Notes: generated by a model from the sequence alone, not told the origin. 64,000 nucleotides of DNA from Ruminococcus sp. OA3 (GCF_022440845.1 NZ_JAKNTO010000001.1:2852001-2916000); one strand, 5' to 3'. Shown: positions 15,534-23,571, counted from the first letter of the stretch. Made by a program: numbers and translations.

Positions 15534-16893
15534 CCTGCACTGCCTCCTTTTTCTGAAGGATTAAGGGTTTCTTGCCTGTCCCTGGGTCCGGAAGGATCTC
15601 CGGCACAAAAATCAGATAGAACTGTACATAATCTAATCTTTTTTCAGCAAGTATTTTTTTCATCTGTTTCATCATCTCTGTACGTATGTGCGTTTCATCG
15701 GCATTTTCTGAAGTTTCCGCATACATTTCAAATGCGTCTTTCGCAATCTGCCGAAACTGATAATCTAAAAGCCCTTCGATACAGAAGCCTTCAATGGCAA
15801 GGGGATGTAAAAACTCTCTTGTCCCGTCGAAATCTTCAAACCAGAGGATATCTTCACTTCTTCCCAAAAGCCCCATGGCTCTTGTAAATGGATACGGGCT
15901 GTTTTCTCCTGCTGCCTTTAAGGACAGGCTGTCGGAAATGCGGTAACGAATCAACGGCTGTGCAAAATTATACAGGCAGGTCAGATACATCACTCCGCTT
16001 TCCACCTCAATCAAATTCAAGTCATCGAAGAGAATCATCCCATCCTCCGGATTCATCTCTACCCCCATGGTAAGAGATTCGCTGGCTCCGTAGAAATTGA
16101 CCACTTTTGTCCCAAAGCTCTTTTCCAGATAGCTTCTAAGAGACGCTCCCAGCGGTTCCCCGCAGGAAATCACCCGTACTGCGTGTACTTCCACCTCTCC
16201 CTTTTCCACAAGCTCAGCCAGGATCTTTACCGCTGACGGATAGCCGATGATGATATTAGGCTGAAATTCTTTTATCTGCCTGACCCACTCATTAAGTGGT
16301 GTCTTAATATCCAGATAAATCTGCTTTGCCCCCACCCCATCGATTCCATCTCCTACTGCCATGGCCCCGCCGTATCTGCCGTCTGTTGCGGCAATATACA
16401 CGATTCTTGGGCGTTTTGCCAATAGAGACAATATCTGCAGCATGGACATGTCCCAGAGGGCTGCCCGGAGCATACCAAGGAGCATGTCAGACCATGCCGC
16501 TTCATCATAGACAAAGTATCCCGGCTTCCCGGTACTTCCCGAGGAATGTACCACATGGTATTTTCCTTTATAGGGCTTGCGGTCCGGAGATTCTGAAGCA
16601 TCAAATTCCCGAAGTTTGCTCTGACGTAAGTCTTTTGGCACCACCAACTCATCAAAATGCTCCAAGAGTTCTCTCTTATCTATGGTCGGGAAACAGGAAA
16701 GGGGCAGCTCATGAAGCTGTTCTTTTGTAATCCCTGCGGCTTCAAAGGTTCTCCGGTAGTAAGCGGAGTTCTCCCATACGTGGTGCAGCATCTTTCGCAG
16801 TTTTTTCTCCTGCAGGGCACCCATCTGCTTTATACTGAACTTTGCCTGTCTTTTCAAACGATACAAATCTATCAATGTTTTAAAATAGTTCAT
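15508..16893 (-). CDS. PaaK/CapK-like AMP-forming adenylating enzyme
   Basis: A 461-residue member of the ANL/AMP-binding superfamily, similar in length to phenylacetate-CoA ligases and CapK. Key points are the phosphate loop VHSSGSTGKPGYFVYDE (about residue 125), IISCGEPLG, VNFYGASESL and a C-terminal LGRSEDILWF. It is expected to activate a carboxylic acid as acyl-AMP and pass it to a thiol or other acceptor. The acid is unknown and no carrier protein is nearby. ATG at 16893 with GGGAG upstream is preferred over TTG at 16920. It sits between an amide hydrolase and an ABC exporter in one operon. Confidence 0.85.
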   Translation of the reverse strand: MNYFKTLIDLYRLKRQAKFSIKQMGALQEKKLRKMLHHVWENSAYYRRTFEAAGITKEQLHELPLSCFPTIDKRELLEHFDELVVPKDLRQSKLREFDASESPDRKPYKGKYHVVHSSGSTGKPGYFVYDEAAWSDMLLGMLRAALWDMSMLQILSLLAKRPRIVYIAATDGRYGGAMAVGDGIDGVGAKQIYLDIKTPLNEWVRQIKEFQPNIIIGYPSAVKILAELVEKGEVEVHAVRVISCGEPLGASLRSYLEKSFGTKVVNFYGASESLTMGVEMNPEDGMILFDDLNLIEVESGVMYLTCLYNFAQPLIRYRISDSLSLKAAGENSPYPFTRAMGLLGRSEDILWFEDFDGTREFLHPLAIEGFCIEGLLDYQFRQIAKDAFEMYAETSENADETHIRTEMMKQMKKILAEKRLDYVQFYLIFVPEILPDPGTGKKPLILQKKEAVQDEKSVIAG

Positions 16894-16912
16894 CCTTTTC
16901 TCCCTTCCTTCC

Positions 16913-18007
16913 CTACTCAACAGTAATGCTATAGCCCTGTTCGTAATTTTCCCTGTGGTAATACGTCAGTTCCTTCGTCTCTTGATTCATAACAATGCTC
17001 CACTCTGTAGATTCAAATTCACCGAAGTTATCTTTGCTCACACTGTCCAGCGCGTCCCTCACGTCTGTCTCAGTCATGGTTTTCTTTTCTCCCAGCGTTT
17101 CGCTTAGAATGTCGAATCTTTCATGGGACTGGGATGTTCCGATTCCCTGTTTTTCACCTTCAGACAGATAAAAATTAGTGACAACAGGTGTTTCTGTAAC
17201 ACTCATCTCATTGTCTACATATTCCACGACTACGCTGTTCCCAGCTGTATCAGAAAGAGCCAGATGGATCATCATTCCCATGGATGCATGTAAGTCGTAT
17301 TGCTCCAGTAAGCTTAGCGCTTCCTCCACATTTGCAGCCTGATCAAGAAGGAGACGAATGGCTGTAGTGGTGGTAATGTCCGGCTTCCCTGTATCCTGCT
17401 CTATGGTATCGGTGTCTTCAATCATGTTGACAGATACGGCTAATCCCTCTTCGTTCATGCCGTCCAGCGGCGCATACATCCCGATGATTGCCTGTGCCGT
17501 GTCCGGAAGTCTTGAAATGTCCAGACCTCCTGCCTGGATAAAGTCCATGTTGACTGTGGAAACAGAAGCATATCCGTTGTCCGGTTTGGAACTGATAATC
17601 AGCCCGTTACAGGTATTCCAGTCAAAGTTCCTTCCAAACAAGTTCCCGCCTTCCTGATTTGCCACAGACAGGGTGCTGCATCCGAAGGGATTTCCACCAA
17701 AGAGAAGTTCCGGTATATTGGAAGACAGCTGACCTGCCACATACTCTACCACTCCTTCATCGGAGGACGCACCGCCCTGCTCAAGGAACTCGTCAAATCC
17801 GTAGTTTCCTTCATAGCGGACAACAGATAATCCATCCTCCAGTTCTGTTATATCAGTATCTGGTGTGATGGTATTCTTCGCCATGTTTTCTCCCTCTGCT
17901 GTTTTTGTCTGTACTGTATTTTCAGATGTATTTGTATTTTGTGCACACCCGGTTACAGTACTAAAGATCAGGGTGATCATGCATACTATGCATAGTTTCC
18001 TCTTCAT
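16913..18007 (-). CDS. Lipoprotein of the Ntn linear amide C-N hydrolase / acyltransferase class
   Basis: A 364-residue lipoprotein. Lipid-anchor Cys21 (VTGCAQ) is followed by a linker and then an N-terminal-nucleophile hydrolase domain. The putative nucleophile is Cys110 in NPFGCSTL. The arrangement CSTL, then LFGRNFDWNTCNG, matches choloylglycine hydrolase, penicillin V acylase and isopenicillin-N acyltransferase relatives. These cut or form linear amide bonds after self-cleavage before the Cys. That the nucleophile lies about 90 residues after the lipid anchor implies cleavage would release the mature enzyme or leave a tethered propeptide. It is the first gene of the set with the adenylating enzyme and ABC exporter. 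Confidence 0.8.
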   Translation of the reverse strand: MKRKLCIVCMITLIFSTVTGCAQNTNTSENTVQTKTAEGENMAKNTITPDTDITELEDGLSVVRYEGNYGFDEFLEQGGASSDEGVVEYVAGQLSSNIPELLFGGNPFGCSTLSVANQEGGNLFGRNFDWNTCNGLIISSKPDNGYASVSTVNMDFIQAGGLDISRLPDTAQAIIGMYAPLDGMNEEGLAVSVNMIEDTDTIEQDTGKPDITTTTAIRLLLDQAANVEEALSLLEQYDLHASMGMMIHLALSDTAGNSVVVEYVDNEMSVTETPVVTNFYLSEGEKQGIGTSQSHERFDILSETLGEKKTMTETDVRDALDSVSKDNFGEFESTEWSIVMNQETKELTYYHRENYEQGYSITVE

Positions 18008-18189
18008 TTTTTTGCACTCCTTTCATCTGTTAATACTGTAAGCCCCAGGAATAACATGCCGCTAACAAAAAGATAAACAATTTCTAAACTGCTTTTATCA
18101 CAACATCCATAATTTTAGATAACTAAATAATGTATTTGTATAGTTTTAAACAATTTATTTTTGTGTTACATTATGAATCTACATTATGA

Positions 18190-18236
18190 ACAAAAGAGGC
18201 TGCTTAAGAGTAAGCATAACTCTTAAACAACCTCCC
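18190..18236 (-). terminator. Hairpin terminator after the alcohol dehydrogenase operon
   Basis: Read on the minus strand, AGGTTGTTTAAGAGT pairs with ACTCTTAAGCAGCCT across a short loop, and CTTTTGTT follows. The left arm overlaps the stop codon of the truncated carboxymuconolactone decarboxylase fragment. Confidence 0.6.
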
Positions 18237-18318
18237 CAAATAATACATCATCATTTAATTCAGCAAACTTTGGTGCAAAATCTCCCAGTTTACCCTTTCC
18301 CGCAGTTACCTTTTCCAT
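18223..18318 (-). pseudogene. N-terminal fragment of a carboxymuconolactone decarboxylase-like protein
   Basis: A 31-codon frame from ATG at 18318 reads MEKVTAGKGKLGDFAPKFAE, then LNDDVLFGEVV and a stop. This is the normal N-terminus of the CMD/AhpD-like proteins found beside oxidoreductases in Clostridia, which usually run about 110-250 residues. The catalytic Cys-x-x-Cys part is missing. The homology runs straight into a terminator hairpin, so the gene has lost its 3' part. An AAGGA motif is present at a suitable distance before the start. Confidence 0.75.
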
Positions 18319-18348
18319 CTCAATCATCCTTAACTGCTTTTTTATTCC

Positions 18349-18366
18349 CGCGAGCAACGAGCCAAA
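18349..18366 (+). repeat. 18-bp repeat copy 1 (CGCGAGCAACGAGCCAAA)
   Basis: An exact inverted copy of this 18-mer lies at 21450-21467. Both sit between genes of the redox block. It may be part of a dispersed intergenic repeat of the genome. Confidence 0.6.
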
Positions 18367-18393
18367 TAGCCATGCTTGTATGGACATTTACTG

Positions 18394-19566
18394 CTACATA
18401 CTTTCCTCGAAAATCTTCTTGATTTCTTCCTGTGTCAGCACCTTATATCCACCTTCCATAACAAGGGTACTCTTCACAAGTCCATCCAGCATGTCTTCTG
18501 TCACGCCAAGCTCACGGATGTTCATAACTACCCCGATTTCTTTCATCCATGCCTCCATGGCATTTAATCCTTCTGCCGCTATCTCTTCCTCTGATTTTCC
18601 TTCCGGATTTATGCCCCATACATTCATGGCAAACCGTTTGAACTTTGAAAGCCCATAAGGCATGATATAACGGTAATATGGCAGCGATACTGCGGAAAGA
18701 GTCATTCCGTGGGTTGCGTCTGTATGAGCCCCCACTGCCTGACCAAGCATGTGTACCATCCAATCTGTAGATTTACCCATTGCCACAAGGGTATTCAATG
18801 CCCAGGTAGCTGTCCACATAATATTACTTCTGGCCTCATAATTATCCAGTTCTTTGACTGCAATTCTGCTGCTGTGGATGAGTGAGCGCATCAGCCCTTC
18901 CATCAGATAATCGGATGTATTGTCATCCTCCCCGGAAAAATACTGTTCACATATATGGTTCATGATATCATAAAAACCGGCAGTCATCTGGTACTTCGGA
19001 AGCGAATAGGTAAATGTAGGATTCAATACCGCAAACTTCGGAAATACACGTTCCCCAAACACATGCCCGATCTTCAATTTACTTTCATGATTAGTGATAA
19101 CTGCACCGCCATTCATCTCCGAGCCTGTGCCAACCATCGTCAGTACGCAGCCTACCGGTATTACTCCTGTGTCAGCATCCACATCCTCAAAATTCAGATA
19201 ATATCTTTCCCAAGGGTCTTCCTTGCAATTGACAGAGATAGAAACTGCTTTGGCATAATCACAACAGGAACCGCCTCCTACTGCCAGGATAAAGTCCACC
19301 TGATTGTCTCTTGCAATCTGAACACCTTCATAGAGCTTTTCCACCGTCGGATTTGGCATAACGCCTCCGTCCTCAAAGATTTCTTTTCCGTTGGCCTTTA
19401 AAATGGCAGTTACTTTGTCATAGATTCCATTTTTCTTAATAGAACCTCCGCCGTATACAAGCTGCACGTTCTTTCCATATTTTGGTAGTTCCTCATTTAA
19501 ATAATCTAAAGAATCCTCCCCAAAATATAATTTTGTAGGGTTTGAAAAGACAAAATTTCCTAACAT
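18394..19566 (-). CDS. Iron-containing alcohol dehydrogenase (butanol dehydrogenase-like)
   Basis: Group III NAD(P)-dependent alcohol dehydrogenase of 390 residues. The coenzyme site shows VYGGGSIKKNG and ILAVGGGSCCDYAK (GGGS motif). The metal ligands are expected in YDIMNHICEQYF and in WMVHMLGQAVGAHTDATHG, which provide Asp and His residues. The closest class is BdhA/YqhD-like enzymes that reduce aldehydes to alcohols. AAAGGAGA lies before the ATG at 19566, 51 bases downstream of the zinc-type dehydrogenase gene. A 100-base diverged copy of its middle is present at 4588-4690. Confidence 0.9.
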   Translation of the reverse strand: MLGNFVFSNPTKLYFGEDSLDYLNEELPKYGKNVQLVYGGGSIKKNGIYDKVTAILKANGKEIFEDGGVMPNPTVEKLYEGVQIARDNQVDFILAVGGGSCCDYAKAVSISVNCKEDPWERYYLNFEDVDADTGVIPVGCVLTMVGTGSEMNGGAVITNHESKLKIGHVFGERVFPKFAVLNPTFTYSLPKYQMTAGFYDIMNHICEQYFSGEDDNTSDYLMEGLMRSLIHSSRIAVKELDNYEARSNIMWTATWALNTLVAMGKSTDWMVHMLGQAVGAHTDATHGMTLSAVSLPYYRYIMPYGLSKFKRFAMNVWGINPEGKSEEEIAAEGLNAMEAWMKEIGVVMNIRELGVTEDMLDGLVKSTLVMEGGYKVLTQEEIKKIFEESM

Positions 19567-19617
19567 GATACCCTTCTCCTTTCTGTCAAAAATCTTTTAA
19601 TTAGTTGCGTTCTTCTT

Positions 19618-20667
19618 TCAATTCATTCCTACTACAGTTTTTACCACCGGATCGTCTGCCGTAATCTGACGTTCAAACGCCTGCTGCAGCTGTTCCAGGG
19701 GCAACACCTCTGTTACGTATTTTTCCGGTTCAATCATACCGCTGGCTATCAGGTCAATGGTTTCCCCGAACTCTTCCCGAGTACAGGAAACACTTCCCAT
19801 CAAATCAATTTCCTGTAAAACAGCACGGTTCATCGCAAAGGAAATTTCCGGTTCGATTGAATTTCCAATCATGACGATCCTGCCGCCCGGCCGCACTGCA
19901 TCCATGCAGGCAGCCAGCGCATCTGTGGCTCCCACTGCCTCAAACACAATATCAAATCCGCCGTCTGTAGCTTTTTTGAAAGAAGACGCCCGCTGCGAAT
20001 CAGTTCCATCAAAATACTCATCAAAAATACCAATCTCCTTTGCTTTTTGAATTTTAATATCATTTACTTTTGACATAGCCACATAGGAAGCTCCTGCCTT
20101 CTTGGCCAGCTCGCCCAACATCTGCCCTATGATGCCGCTGCCAACAACCAAAACCTTGTCATGAAGCTTGATTCCTGAGCGGCGGATGGCATGGTAGGCA
20201 ACCATCAGCGGGTCAATCAGCGCAGCGGCTGTATCGGATACTGTATTCGGGAGGCAGTAGGCTCTGGACGCTTCACCCACATAGTATTGGGCATAAGCCC
20301 CATTGCACACGAATCCGATATAGTTAGTGCCATTAACCTCCCGACACAACTGCTCCTGCCCTGCCCCGCACATATCGCATTTTCCGCAATACAGATTCGC
20401 CCAGAATGTCACCCTGTCACCCTCTTTGAACTGGCTGTCCCCGGGATTTGTAACCACACCACAGAACTTATGGCCCATAATGAAATCGCCGTCCTGCCTG
20501 CCCCAGCCTTTTCCGGACTTCCACATATGTACATCACTTCCACATACACCGCATGCGGACACCTTAATCTCAATTTCGCCGGGTTTCAGTGTCGGAATCG
20601 GCACTTCTTTAATCTCAATATTCTGCGGTCCCGTCAGTACGGCCGCTTTCATCATTCTTTGTTTCAT
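19618..20667 (-). CDS. Zinc-dependent medium-chain alcohol/polyol dehydrogenase
   Basis: A 349-residue MDR-superfamily oxidoreductase. The catalytic zinc site is represented by ACGVCGSDVHMW and GHKFCGVV. The structural zinc lobe has four Cys in YCGKCDMCGAGQEQLC. The Rossmann motif is VLVVGSGIIGQMLGELAKKAG at about residue 170. The pattern resembles threonine, sorbitol and galactitol-phosphate dehydrogenases; the substrate cannot be assigned. It lies 16 bases downstream of the flavodoxin lipoprotein and upstream of the iron-type dehydrogenase, so the three are probably co-transcribed. Confidence 0.9.
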   Translation of the reverse strand: MKQRMMKAAVLTGPQNIEIKEVPIPTLKPGEIEIKVSACGVCGSDVHMWKSGKGWGRQDGDFIMGHKFCGVVTNPGDSQFKEGDRVTFWANLYCGKCDMCGAGQEQLCREVNGTNYIGFVCNGAYAQYYVGEASRAYCLPNTVSDTAAALIDPLMVAYHAIRRSGIKLHDKVLVVGSGIIGQMLGELAKKAGASYVAMSKVNDIKIQKAKEIGIFDEYFDGTDSQRASSFKKATDGGFDIVFEAVGATDALAACMDAVRPGGRIVMIGNSIEPEISFAMNRAVLQEIDLMGSVSCTREEFGETIDLIASGMIEPEKYVTEVLPLEQLQQAFERQITADDPVVKTVVGMN

Positions 20668-20682
20668 AATGGAAATTCTCCT

Positions 20683-21330
20683 TTATTCTTGTAAATTCTC
20701 TATCCATGTCTGCACTTCCTCTTTGGAAACACCGGAGTTAAATCGTTCCCCTTCAAGCCAGTTCCCACTGCCGGCCAGATCTTCCAGCGTCTCTGCGCTA
20801 GAGCCAATCCCGCTACCTCCAGAAGTACAGAACGGAATGACCGTAAGTCCGTCAAAATTGTAATGTTCCACAAAGGTACTCATAATACGCGGAGCCTGCC
20901 CATGCCAGATGGGATATCCAAGATACAGCGTAGTAAATCCGTCCATGACAATGTCCTCACTGCCAATCTCCGGACGTACGTCCGGATTGTCCATCTCCTG
21001 TGAGGTGCGGCTTTGGTCATTACTATAATCCAAGTCTTCCTCCGTATATGAATCAGCCGGAGCAATCTCATAGATCTCTCCTCCCGTAAGTTCTGCAATC
21101 CGTTCCGCTGCTGCCTTTGTATTACCGGTCGCTGAAAAATATGCAACCAATACATCTGTTCCAGCATCCGGCTCCGCATCCACGGCAGAAGTTTCCGTAC
21201 TCTGCTCTGCGCCGGATTCCTGTACATCTGTATTATTTTCGTCAAATGGGCTGCTGTTACCACAGCCAGTCATACTGAAAATCAAGCATACTACGATGAA
21301 AAGACCAGATAATTGTCTCATTATTTTCAT
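20683..21330 (-). CDS. Flavodoxin-like lipoprotein
   Basis: A 215-residue protein from ATG at 21330, chosen because AAGGAG precedes it and because residues 1-23 form a lipoprotein signal (IFSMTGC, Cys23). After an acidic linker comes a flavodoxin domain: VLVAYFSATGNTKAAAERIA is the FMN phosphate loop, LYLGYPIWHGQAPRIMSTF and PFCTSGGSGIGSS complete the flavin site. Extracytoplasmic flavodoxins may carry electrons at the membrane surface. The frame continues upstream through a hairpin to 21438, but that part is not needed. First gene of an operon with two alcohol dehydrogenases. Confidence 0.85.
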   Translation of the reverse strand: MKIMRQLSGLFIVVCLIFSMTGCGNSSPFDENNTDVQESGAEQSTETSAVDAEPDAGTDVLVAYFSATGNTKAAAERIAELTGGEIYEIAPADSYTEEDLDYSNDQSRTSQEMDNPDVRPEIGSEDIVMDGFTTLYLGYPIWHGQAPRIMSTFVEHYNFDGLTVIPFCTSGGSGIGSSAETLEDLAGSGNWLEGERFNSGVSKEEVQTWIENLQE

Positions 21331-21378
21331 ATATTTGTTTCTCCTTCTGCTCTGCCTGCGCTTCTGAACCATAAAGAA

Positions 21379-21414
21379 GTCAAAGACCCCGAAGCGAGCT
21401 GCGAGGTCTTTGAC
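21379..21414. repeat. 10-bp perfect hairpin between TetR and flavodoxin genes
   Basis: GTCAAAGACC at 21379-21388 pairs exactly with GGTCTTTGAC at 21405-21414. No T-run follows on the minus strand, so it is a weak terminator candidate at best; it may belong with the neighbouring 18-bp repeat. Confidence 0.5.
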
Positions 21415-21449
21415 CCTCTCGGCAGTCGCCAAGGCCAAGCAATCTTGAC

Positions 21450-21467
21450 TTTGGCTCGTTGCTCGCG
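21450..21467 (-). repeat. 18-bp repeat copy 2, inverted relative to 18349-18366
   Basis: TTTGGCTCGTTGCTCGCG is the exact reverse complement of the copy near 18.35 kb. It lies 12 bases after the end of the TetR gene. The two copies bracket the alcohol dehydrogenase operon. Confidence 0.6.
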
Positions 21468-21478
21468 GATATTAACGA

Positions 21479-22111
21479 TTATCCCTCAAAGGGTCGCAGG
21501 ATTTTTACAACAAAGAGCTTCGTAAGCTCATAAATAGTGCAGTGTACATAGTCCACATGAGCCAGCCGCATAGCCTCCATCTGCTTTTCTGTATGGGAAG
21601 TATAGGGATAAATCCCAAACAAAAACGGGAAAAGGGCATAGAGGAACTCTTGAATATCATTCACTCCCATAGATGGAAAAAACTTTTCCAGACAGCAGCT
21701 GATCGCCCTTAAAGCATTTGCATACTCCTTTTTAAACGATACCAGATTTTCAATCCGGCTGTTCCCTTCCATATCGTAGAGATTCATGCACATCAGCTTA
21801 AGCATGCATCCCCTCTTTTCCAATGTGCGTGCCAGTTTATCCGCAAAGCCATCGACAGATAAGGAACTATTTGTTCGGGCAATTTCTTTTAAATCCGCAA
21901 TCCATAATCTGTGTTCCCGTTCCAGCAGCGCCAAAAAAATTTCTTCTTTTGTCTGAAAATAATTATAGATGGAAGTACGGGTAAACGAGGTCTTGGCACC
22001 GATGTCCCGAATTGTAATATCTTTGAATCCCATCGTCTCATAAAGAGAAGCACAGGCATTAATAATCTCTTCTTTTCTTGCATTTGTTAATTCTTCTGAG
22101 CCTTTTGGCAT
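21479..22111 (-). CDS. TetR-family repressor
   Basis: A 210-residue regulator. The N-terminal helix-turn-helix spans about residues 12-58 (IINACASLYETMGFKDITIR, then KTSFTRTSIYNYFQTKEEI). The rest is a helical ligand-binding domain. Its promoter (22180-22208) carries a TGACAC-type palindrome that is also found twice in the promoter of the RibD-like/flavodoxin operon upstream. It probably represses both itself and that operon. The ligand is unknown; oxidoreductase neighbours suggest an electrophile or redox-active compound. Confidence 0.9.
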   Translation of the reverse strand: MPKGSEELTNARKEEIINACASLYETMGFKDITIRDIGAKTSFTRTSIYNYFQTKEEIFLALLEREHRLWIADLKEIARTNSSLSVDGFADKLARTLEKRGCMLKLMCMNLYDMEGNSRIENLVSFKKEYANALRAISCCLEKFFPSMGVNDIQEFLYALFPFLFGIYPYTSHTEKQMEAMRLAHVDYVHCTIYELTKLFVVKILRPFEG

Positions 22112-22179
22112 AGCTGTTCCTTCTTTCCCGGCTGGCTGTTTTGTTCTGTTATGTGAAAATCCAGCCGTTTCTGAAATTC

Positions 22180-22208
22180 ATTATAGACACTTTCTGACAC
22201 TGCGTCAA
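22180..22208 (-). promoter_or_regulatory. TetR-gene promoter with overlapping operator
   Basis: On the minus strand TTGACG (22203-22208) and TATAAT (22180-22185) are 17 bases apart. The palindrome TGACGCAGTGTCA (22195-22207 as read on this strand) covers the -35 box. The same motif with the same placement relative to the -35 box occurs in the promoter at 23516-23544. Confidence 0.75.
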
Positions 22209-22236
22209 TTCAAAGAAACAACTAAATAAAAAGTGC

Positions 22237-22710
22237 TTATGAGTTAAGAATACGTTTTGCCCATTTTGCTGCATCGGAACCATTCAATAATTTTCCCTTC
22301 GCCCAATTTGCATCCGGACAATGCGCTTTCATACTATCTTCAGCCTTGCCGATTCCACTGCCGCCGGAAGTAGCAAACGCAATTAATGTTTTTCCTGAAA
22401 AGTCGTAGCTTTCAAGGAACGTATCTACAATACGGGGTTCTACATACCACCATACAGGGAAACCAATCATGACTGTGTCATACTGATTCATGTCCTGCAC
22501 AGGTTTTGCAATGGCTGGACGGCAGTCTGGATCATTCATTTCCACTGTGCTGCGGCTTTTTTTGTCCATCCAGTCCAAATCAGCGGAGCTATAAGGCTGC
22601 ACCGGAGCAATCTCATAAAGATCCGCTCCTATCGCCTCCGCCATTTCTTTTGCTACACGGGCAGTTACACCGCTTGCTGAAAAATATGCGATTAATATTT
22701 TCTTATCCAT
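22237..22710 (-). CDS. Flavodoxin
   Basis: A soluble 157-residue flavodoxin. The FMN phosphate loop is ILIAYFSASGVTARVAKEMA, followed by GADLYEIAPVQPY, VMIGFPVWWYVEPRIVDTFL and FATSGGSGIGKAEDSMK. The pattern DLDWMDKKSRSTVEMNDP is shared with the lipoprotein flavodoxin at 20683-21330, so the two are paralogues. These 'YSXXDL-type' flavodoxins are often encoded beside oxidoreductases in Clostridia, but partners are rarely known. AAAGGAGA precedes the ATG. It is the second gene of the operon headed by the RibD-like reductase. Confidence 0.9.
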   Translation of the reverse strand: MDKKILIAYFSASGVTARVAKEMAEAIGADLYEIAPVQPYSSADLDWMDKKSRSTVEMNDPDCRPAIAKPVQDMNQYDTVMIGFPVWWYVEPRIVDTFLESYDFSGKTLIAFATSGGSGIGKAEDSMKAHCPDANWAKGKLLNGSDAAKWAKRILNS

Positions 22711-22767
22711 TCTAAATTCTCCTTTAAAATTTCGACATTTACGTTATGTTTCAAAAACCTGCTATTC

Positions 22768-23448
22768 TTATTTTGAGGTCTGATACCGGAGCCATACCGC
22801 ACCGTTTTCATATGTTTTGACGGTCTTTAACTCTATTGGAATAGGTTCTTTATCTTTAGAGAATCCATCAAATACTGCCGGCATCCCCTGCCTCCCATCA
22901 ATCCCTAAGCCAATCAAAATGCTGATTTCATCTAATAATCCGGCATCGAGGAATGCACTGTTGATAGCCGGTCCGCCAACAATCCCCAGTCTTTCTACTC
23001 CAAATTTCTCTATAAGTATTTCCATAGCTCTGGCAAGGTCGATTTTCTCTCTGCCACAGGCAATCCATGAGATATTTCTTGTATCAAGGTATTCCAGATA
23101 CTCTATGGAAACCTGTTCACTGGTGATGATTACATGTGGCTTAATTGCTTCCGTATCGTCTTCCCATAACAGCGTTCCCTTCGTATCCACGATGACCTCA
23201 TAGCCATCCGCTTCAACCTTTTTGGAAAATCCCTCTTTCCCGAATAACTCGCTTTTCCCAGCTTGAAATACCCCCGGCATTGCCAGTTCCAATTGTGCCG
23301 TCACCCTGCCGCTCAGCGTAGAAGACAGGTTTAATTCTTCCAGCGTAGTGTAATACTCCTTCACACCCGTCAGCTGTCCAACCATTTCACAGTCAATTCT
23401 CCCATCAATTGATGTCATCATATGACAAATAATGTTGGGTTTTTTCAT
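22768..23448 (-). CDS. RibD C-terminal-domain (dihydrofolate reductase-like) reductase
   Basis: A 226-residue NAD(P)H-dependent reductase of the RibD_C family. It starts at ATG 23448, before which AGGAAAG is found. It shows the opening ICHMMTSIDGRIDC, a central IWIACG-like strand (ISWIACGREKIDL) and the coenzyme motif LGIVGGPAINSAFLDAGLLDE. Relatives include the riboflavin pathway reductase and stand-alone enzymes that reduce other substrates. No deaminase domain and no other rib gene is present, so a role in riboflavin synthesis is unlikely. It leads an operon with the flavodoxin under the probable TetR operator. Confidence 0.85.
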   Translation of the reverse strand: MKKPNIICHMMTSIDGRIDCEMVGQLTGVKEYYTTLEELNLSSTLSGRVTAQLELAMPGVFQAGKSELFGKEGFSKKVEADGYEVIVDTKGTLLWEDDTEAIKPHVIITSEQVSIEYLEYLDTRNISWIACGREKIDLARAMEILIEKFGVERLGIVGGPAINSAFLDAGLLDEISILIGLGIDGRQGMPAVFDGFSKDKEPIPIELKTVKTYENGAVWLRYQTSK

Positions 23449-23494
23449 CTTTACTTTCCTCCAATCATATGTAACAATGAGTTCGTTTCTATTC

Positions 23495-23544
23495 TGACAC
23501 CATGTCACCACTCGTAATATAGCACCATTCTGACACCGTGTCAA
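23495..23544 (-). promoter_or_regulatory. Promoter with two TetR-type operators upstream of the RibD-like gene
   Basis: On the minus strand TTGACA (23539-23544) and TATATT (23516-23521) are separated by 17 bases. The palindrome TGACACGGTGTCA (23531-23543) overlaps the -35 box, and a second, TGACATGGTGTCA (23495-23507), lies just after the expected start of transcription. Their centres are 36 bases apart. The same motif occurs in the promoter of the adjacent TetR gene. Confidence 0.8.
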
Positions 23545-23571
23545 TATCATTTCAAAAAAATTTGTCCGTAT

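Noticed and set aside
21331-21438. Longer N-terminus for the flavodoxin lipoprotein
   Set aside because: The extra residues run through a hairpin and would bury the lipoprotein signal. The ATG at 21330 has a good ribosome site and places the signal peptide correctly.
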